Part shown: positions 5,963 to 7,264 of the stretch, in pieces | Numbering within the stretch: the first letter of the stretch is position 1 | Layout of the letters: each line of letters begins with the position of its first letter | Assembly (NCBI RefSeq): GCF_900545205.1 | Contig: NZ_UQYC01000080.1 | Span: forward strand, 1-7,264 | Source: an uncultured Veillonella sp. | GTDB lineage: Bacteria > Bacillota > Negativicutes > Veillonellales > Veillonellaceae | Direction of reading: 5' to 3' | DNA: 7,264 nucleotides | Notes under the pieces: model-generated | What the model saw: only the letters and a program-made list of their open reading frames with translations | Told to the model about the DNA's origin: nothing | Databases searched by the model: none | Made by a program: the position numbers and the translations under genes

Positions 5963-7264
5963 ATGAGTACTATGAATATAAAAGGTATACTTCTAGATAA
6001 CCGCTACCGAATAGTTGATAAAATTGGCGTTGGTGGAATGGCTGACGTATACCTTGGAGAAGATACCTTACTAGGTAGACAAGTAGCAATTAAAGTATTG
6101 CATGCTAACTTTGCCAATGATGATGAGTTTGTTACGCGTTTTAAACGAGAAGCACAAGCTGCAGGCAAACTAAATCATCCTAATATTGTAAACATGTATG
6201 ATGTAGGGTTTGATCAAGACTTACACTATATCATTATGGAATATGTAGATGGTGAAACATTAAAAGAATACATTACTCGTCATGGCAGACTATCCATAGA
6301 TGAGGCTGTTAAATTCACAATTGCTATTGCTGAGGGTTTAGAGCACGCGCATACAATGGGAATAGTACATTGTGATATTAAACCACATAATGTTATTATC
6401 ACTCGTACTGGTCGTGTAAAAGTTACTGACTTTGGCATCGCTCGAGCTATGAATGCTACCAATACCGTGATGTATACGAACTCTATTTTAGGGTCGGCCC
6501 ATTATTTATCACCAGAACAAGCTAGTGGTAAACCTGTAGATGGAAATACTGATATTTACTCTTTAGGGGTAGTTTTATATGAAATGCTTACTGGAAGGGT
6601 TCCTTTTGAAGGGGAAACACCAATCGCAGTAGCATTAAAACATGTGCGTGAAAAAGTAGCTCCTCCAACCCGATATAATCCGTCTATTCCACCGCTTTTA
6701 GAAGCAGTAGTAATGAAGGCTCTATCTAAAAATCCTGCGGATCGTTTTGATTCTATTTCTGATATGATTAGTGATTTACGATTGTCCCAAGGATTTACAA
6801 TGGGGAAAACACAACGTCATGAACCATATGACTTTGCTACACAAATGATTCCAGCTGTTGATCCTGAAGCTATGGAGGATTTCAGTACCATTCAAGAAGA
6901 GCAAAAAGATGAGGGTAAAAAGAAGAGTATGTTAAGTAAAATAGCTTCTATTCCACAAAAATATATTGTTCTAGGTGCTGCTGTTATTTTCTTAGTAGCA
7001 TTCTTAGGTGCCTTCTTGAGTTATGGTAACTTCTGGAGCAATACAACAGTAGATGTACCTAATGTTGTAGGTAAGCAAGTATCTGTAGCTAAAAATATTT
7101 TAGAAGATAAACATTTGCGTGTATCTACAAGTGAAGTTACAAACCCTGATGTACCAGCAGGTCAAGTTATTTCTCAGACTCCAGGGGCTGGGGAAAAGGT
7201 TAAAGAACAACGAACAATAAGGTTCGCCTTTTATAATAGTACATGCGCGGTAGAGCGCTTCTGT
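5963..7264 (+). CDS. prkC: PASTA-domain Ser/Thr protein kinase PrkC (3' end missing)
   Basis: Membrane Ser/Thr kinase of the PrkC/PknB/Stk family, which couples extracytoplasmic cell-wall signals to phosphorylation of cytoplasmic proteins. 434 codons are open to the right edge. The kinase domain (about 15-275) has the Gly-rich loop GVGGMADV (22-29), catalytic K44, helix-C E63, catalytic loop HCDIKPHN (136-143, base D138), DFG (156-158), activation-segment candidates T166, T168, T172 and S174, then GSAHYLSPEQA (177-187). C137 replaces the usual Arg of HRD, making it a non-RD kinase. A basic KKK-containing juxtamembrane linker precedes one transmembrane helix (334-354). The single visible PASTA domain starts at VDVPNVVGKQV (363) and includes QVISQTPGAGEKV. 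Relatives usually carry two to four PASTA units, so more is missing. After about residue 419 the sequence stops looking like PASTA (see the separate entry). The start is ATG 5963 with GGAG 5 nt upstream. Confidence 0.94.
   Translation, partial: MSTMNIKGILLDNRYRIVDKIGVGGMADVYLGEDTLLGRQVAIKVLHANFANDDEFVTRFKREAQAAGKLNHPNIVNMYDVGFDQDLHYIIMEYVDGETLKEYITRHGRLSIDEAVKFTIAIAEGLEHAHTMGIVHCDIKPHNVIITRTGRVKVTDFGIARAMNATNTVMYTNSILGSAHYLSPEQASGKPVDGNTDIYSLGVVLYEMLTGRVPFEGETPIAVALKHVREKVAPPTRYNPSIPPLLEAVVMKALSKNPADRFDSISDMISDLRLSQGFTMGKTQRHEPYDFATQMIPAVDPEAMEDFSTIQEEQKDEGKKKSMLSKIASIPQKYIVLGAAVIFLVAFLGAFLSYGNFWSNTTVDVPNVVGKQVSVAKNILEDKHLRVSTSEVTNPDVPAGQVISQTPGAGEKVKEQRTIRFAFYNSTCAVERFC
6962..7024 (+). other. 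Transmembrane helix of PrkC
   Basis: Residues 334-354 (YIVLGAAVIFL, then VAFLGAFLSY) are continuously hydrophobic and flanked by a lysine-rich stretch on the N-terminal side. This orients the kinase domain inside the cell and the PASTA part outside. Confidence 0.85.
7219..7264 (+). other. Terminal segment that departs from the PASTA pattern, probable chimeric tail
   Basis: PASTA units of this type normally end in a beta strand such as TIRLVVSKG. Here EQRTI is followed by RFAFYNSTCAVERFC up to the edge. This contains two cysteines, which are rare in PASTA regions, and lacks the expected strand and glycine. At the DNA level there is a short inverted repeat AAGG-TTCG-CCTT followed by TTTTAT, then a locally GC-rich patch (GCGCGGTAGAGCGC) unlike the surrounding gene. 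I cannot identify the source of this sequence. The boundary is approximate, about 7216-7225. Confidence 0.45.

Noticed and set aside
7218..7234. Small inverted repeat AAGG-TTCG-CCTT followed by TTTTAT, like a terminator
   Set aside because: The stem is only 4 bp and lies in an open coding frame next to a probable chimeric join, so it is too weak to call.
7238..7264. Resemblance of GGTAGAGCGCTTCTGT to the 5' half of a tRNA (D-arm like), preceded by TATAAT at 7232-7237
   Set aside because: The GAGC would need a matching GCTC in the D stem, which is not present before it, and the base after GAGC is not the conserved A. The sequence ends too soon to test it. No -35 box is visible at the right distance from TATAAT.
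580..7264. A mobile element, defence system or CRISPR array hidden in the window
   Set aside because: The block is a conserved housekeeping operon with overlapping genes. No direct repeats, terminal inverted repeats, integrase or transposase sequence, or unexplained intergenic space is present.

Overview
The window is an AT-rich stretch with every gene on the + strand and very little space between genes. Gene order and protein style point to a bacterium of the Firmicutes, most likely a diderm Negativicute close to Veillonella. That placement is inferred from recognising the proteins; no search was run. The order priA - def - fmt - (DUF116) - rsmB - rlmN - stp - prkC matches the well-known Firmicute housekeeping cluster, which in Bacillus continues with rsgA and rpe. 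The extra DUF116 membrane protein between fmt and rsmB is a feature of Clostridia and Negativicutes rather than Bacillus.

Layout: positions 1 to about 110 encode a metallo-beta-lactamase-fold fragment that runs in frame into the last ~150 codons of priA (to 566). Next come def (580-1068), fmt (1061-2071), a DUF116 protein (2055-2837), rsmB (2830-4185), rlmN (4204-5250), the PP2C phosphatase stp (5243-5944) and the PASTA kinase prkC (5963 to the right edge, unfinished). Gaps are 13, 18 and 18 nt. Four junctions overlap, by 8, 17, 8 and 8 nt. No stretch over 300 bases lacks a gene. I see no convincing internal promoter, terminator, RNA gene, mobile element, repeat array or CRISPR, so the block reads as one operon whose promoter lies outside the window.

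The genes link replication restart (PriA), start and end of the N-formyl-methionine cycle (Fmt formylates initiator tRNA, Def removes the formyl group), rRNA/tRNA methylation (RsmB, RlmN), and a reversible Ser/Thr phosphorylation switch (PrkC/Stp) that in related bacteria responds to cell-wall material.

The two oddest places are the edges. At the left, two unrelated protein families are joined in frame at about nt 105-123. At the right, the PASTA domain of PrkC gives way at about nt 7216-7225 to ~40 nt of sequence that does not look like PASTA. Two abrupt junctions, each right at an end, are most simply explained as amplification or assembly chimeras, although a genuine rearrangement cannot be excluded from this sequence. 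The most interesting biology inside the window is the uncharacterised cysteine-rich DUF116 membrane protein and the HCD (non-RD) catalytic loop of the kinase.
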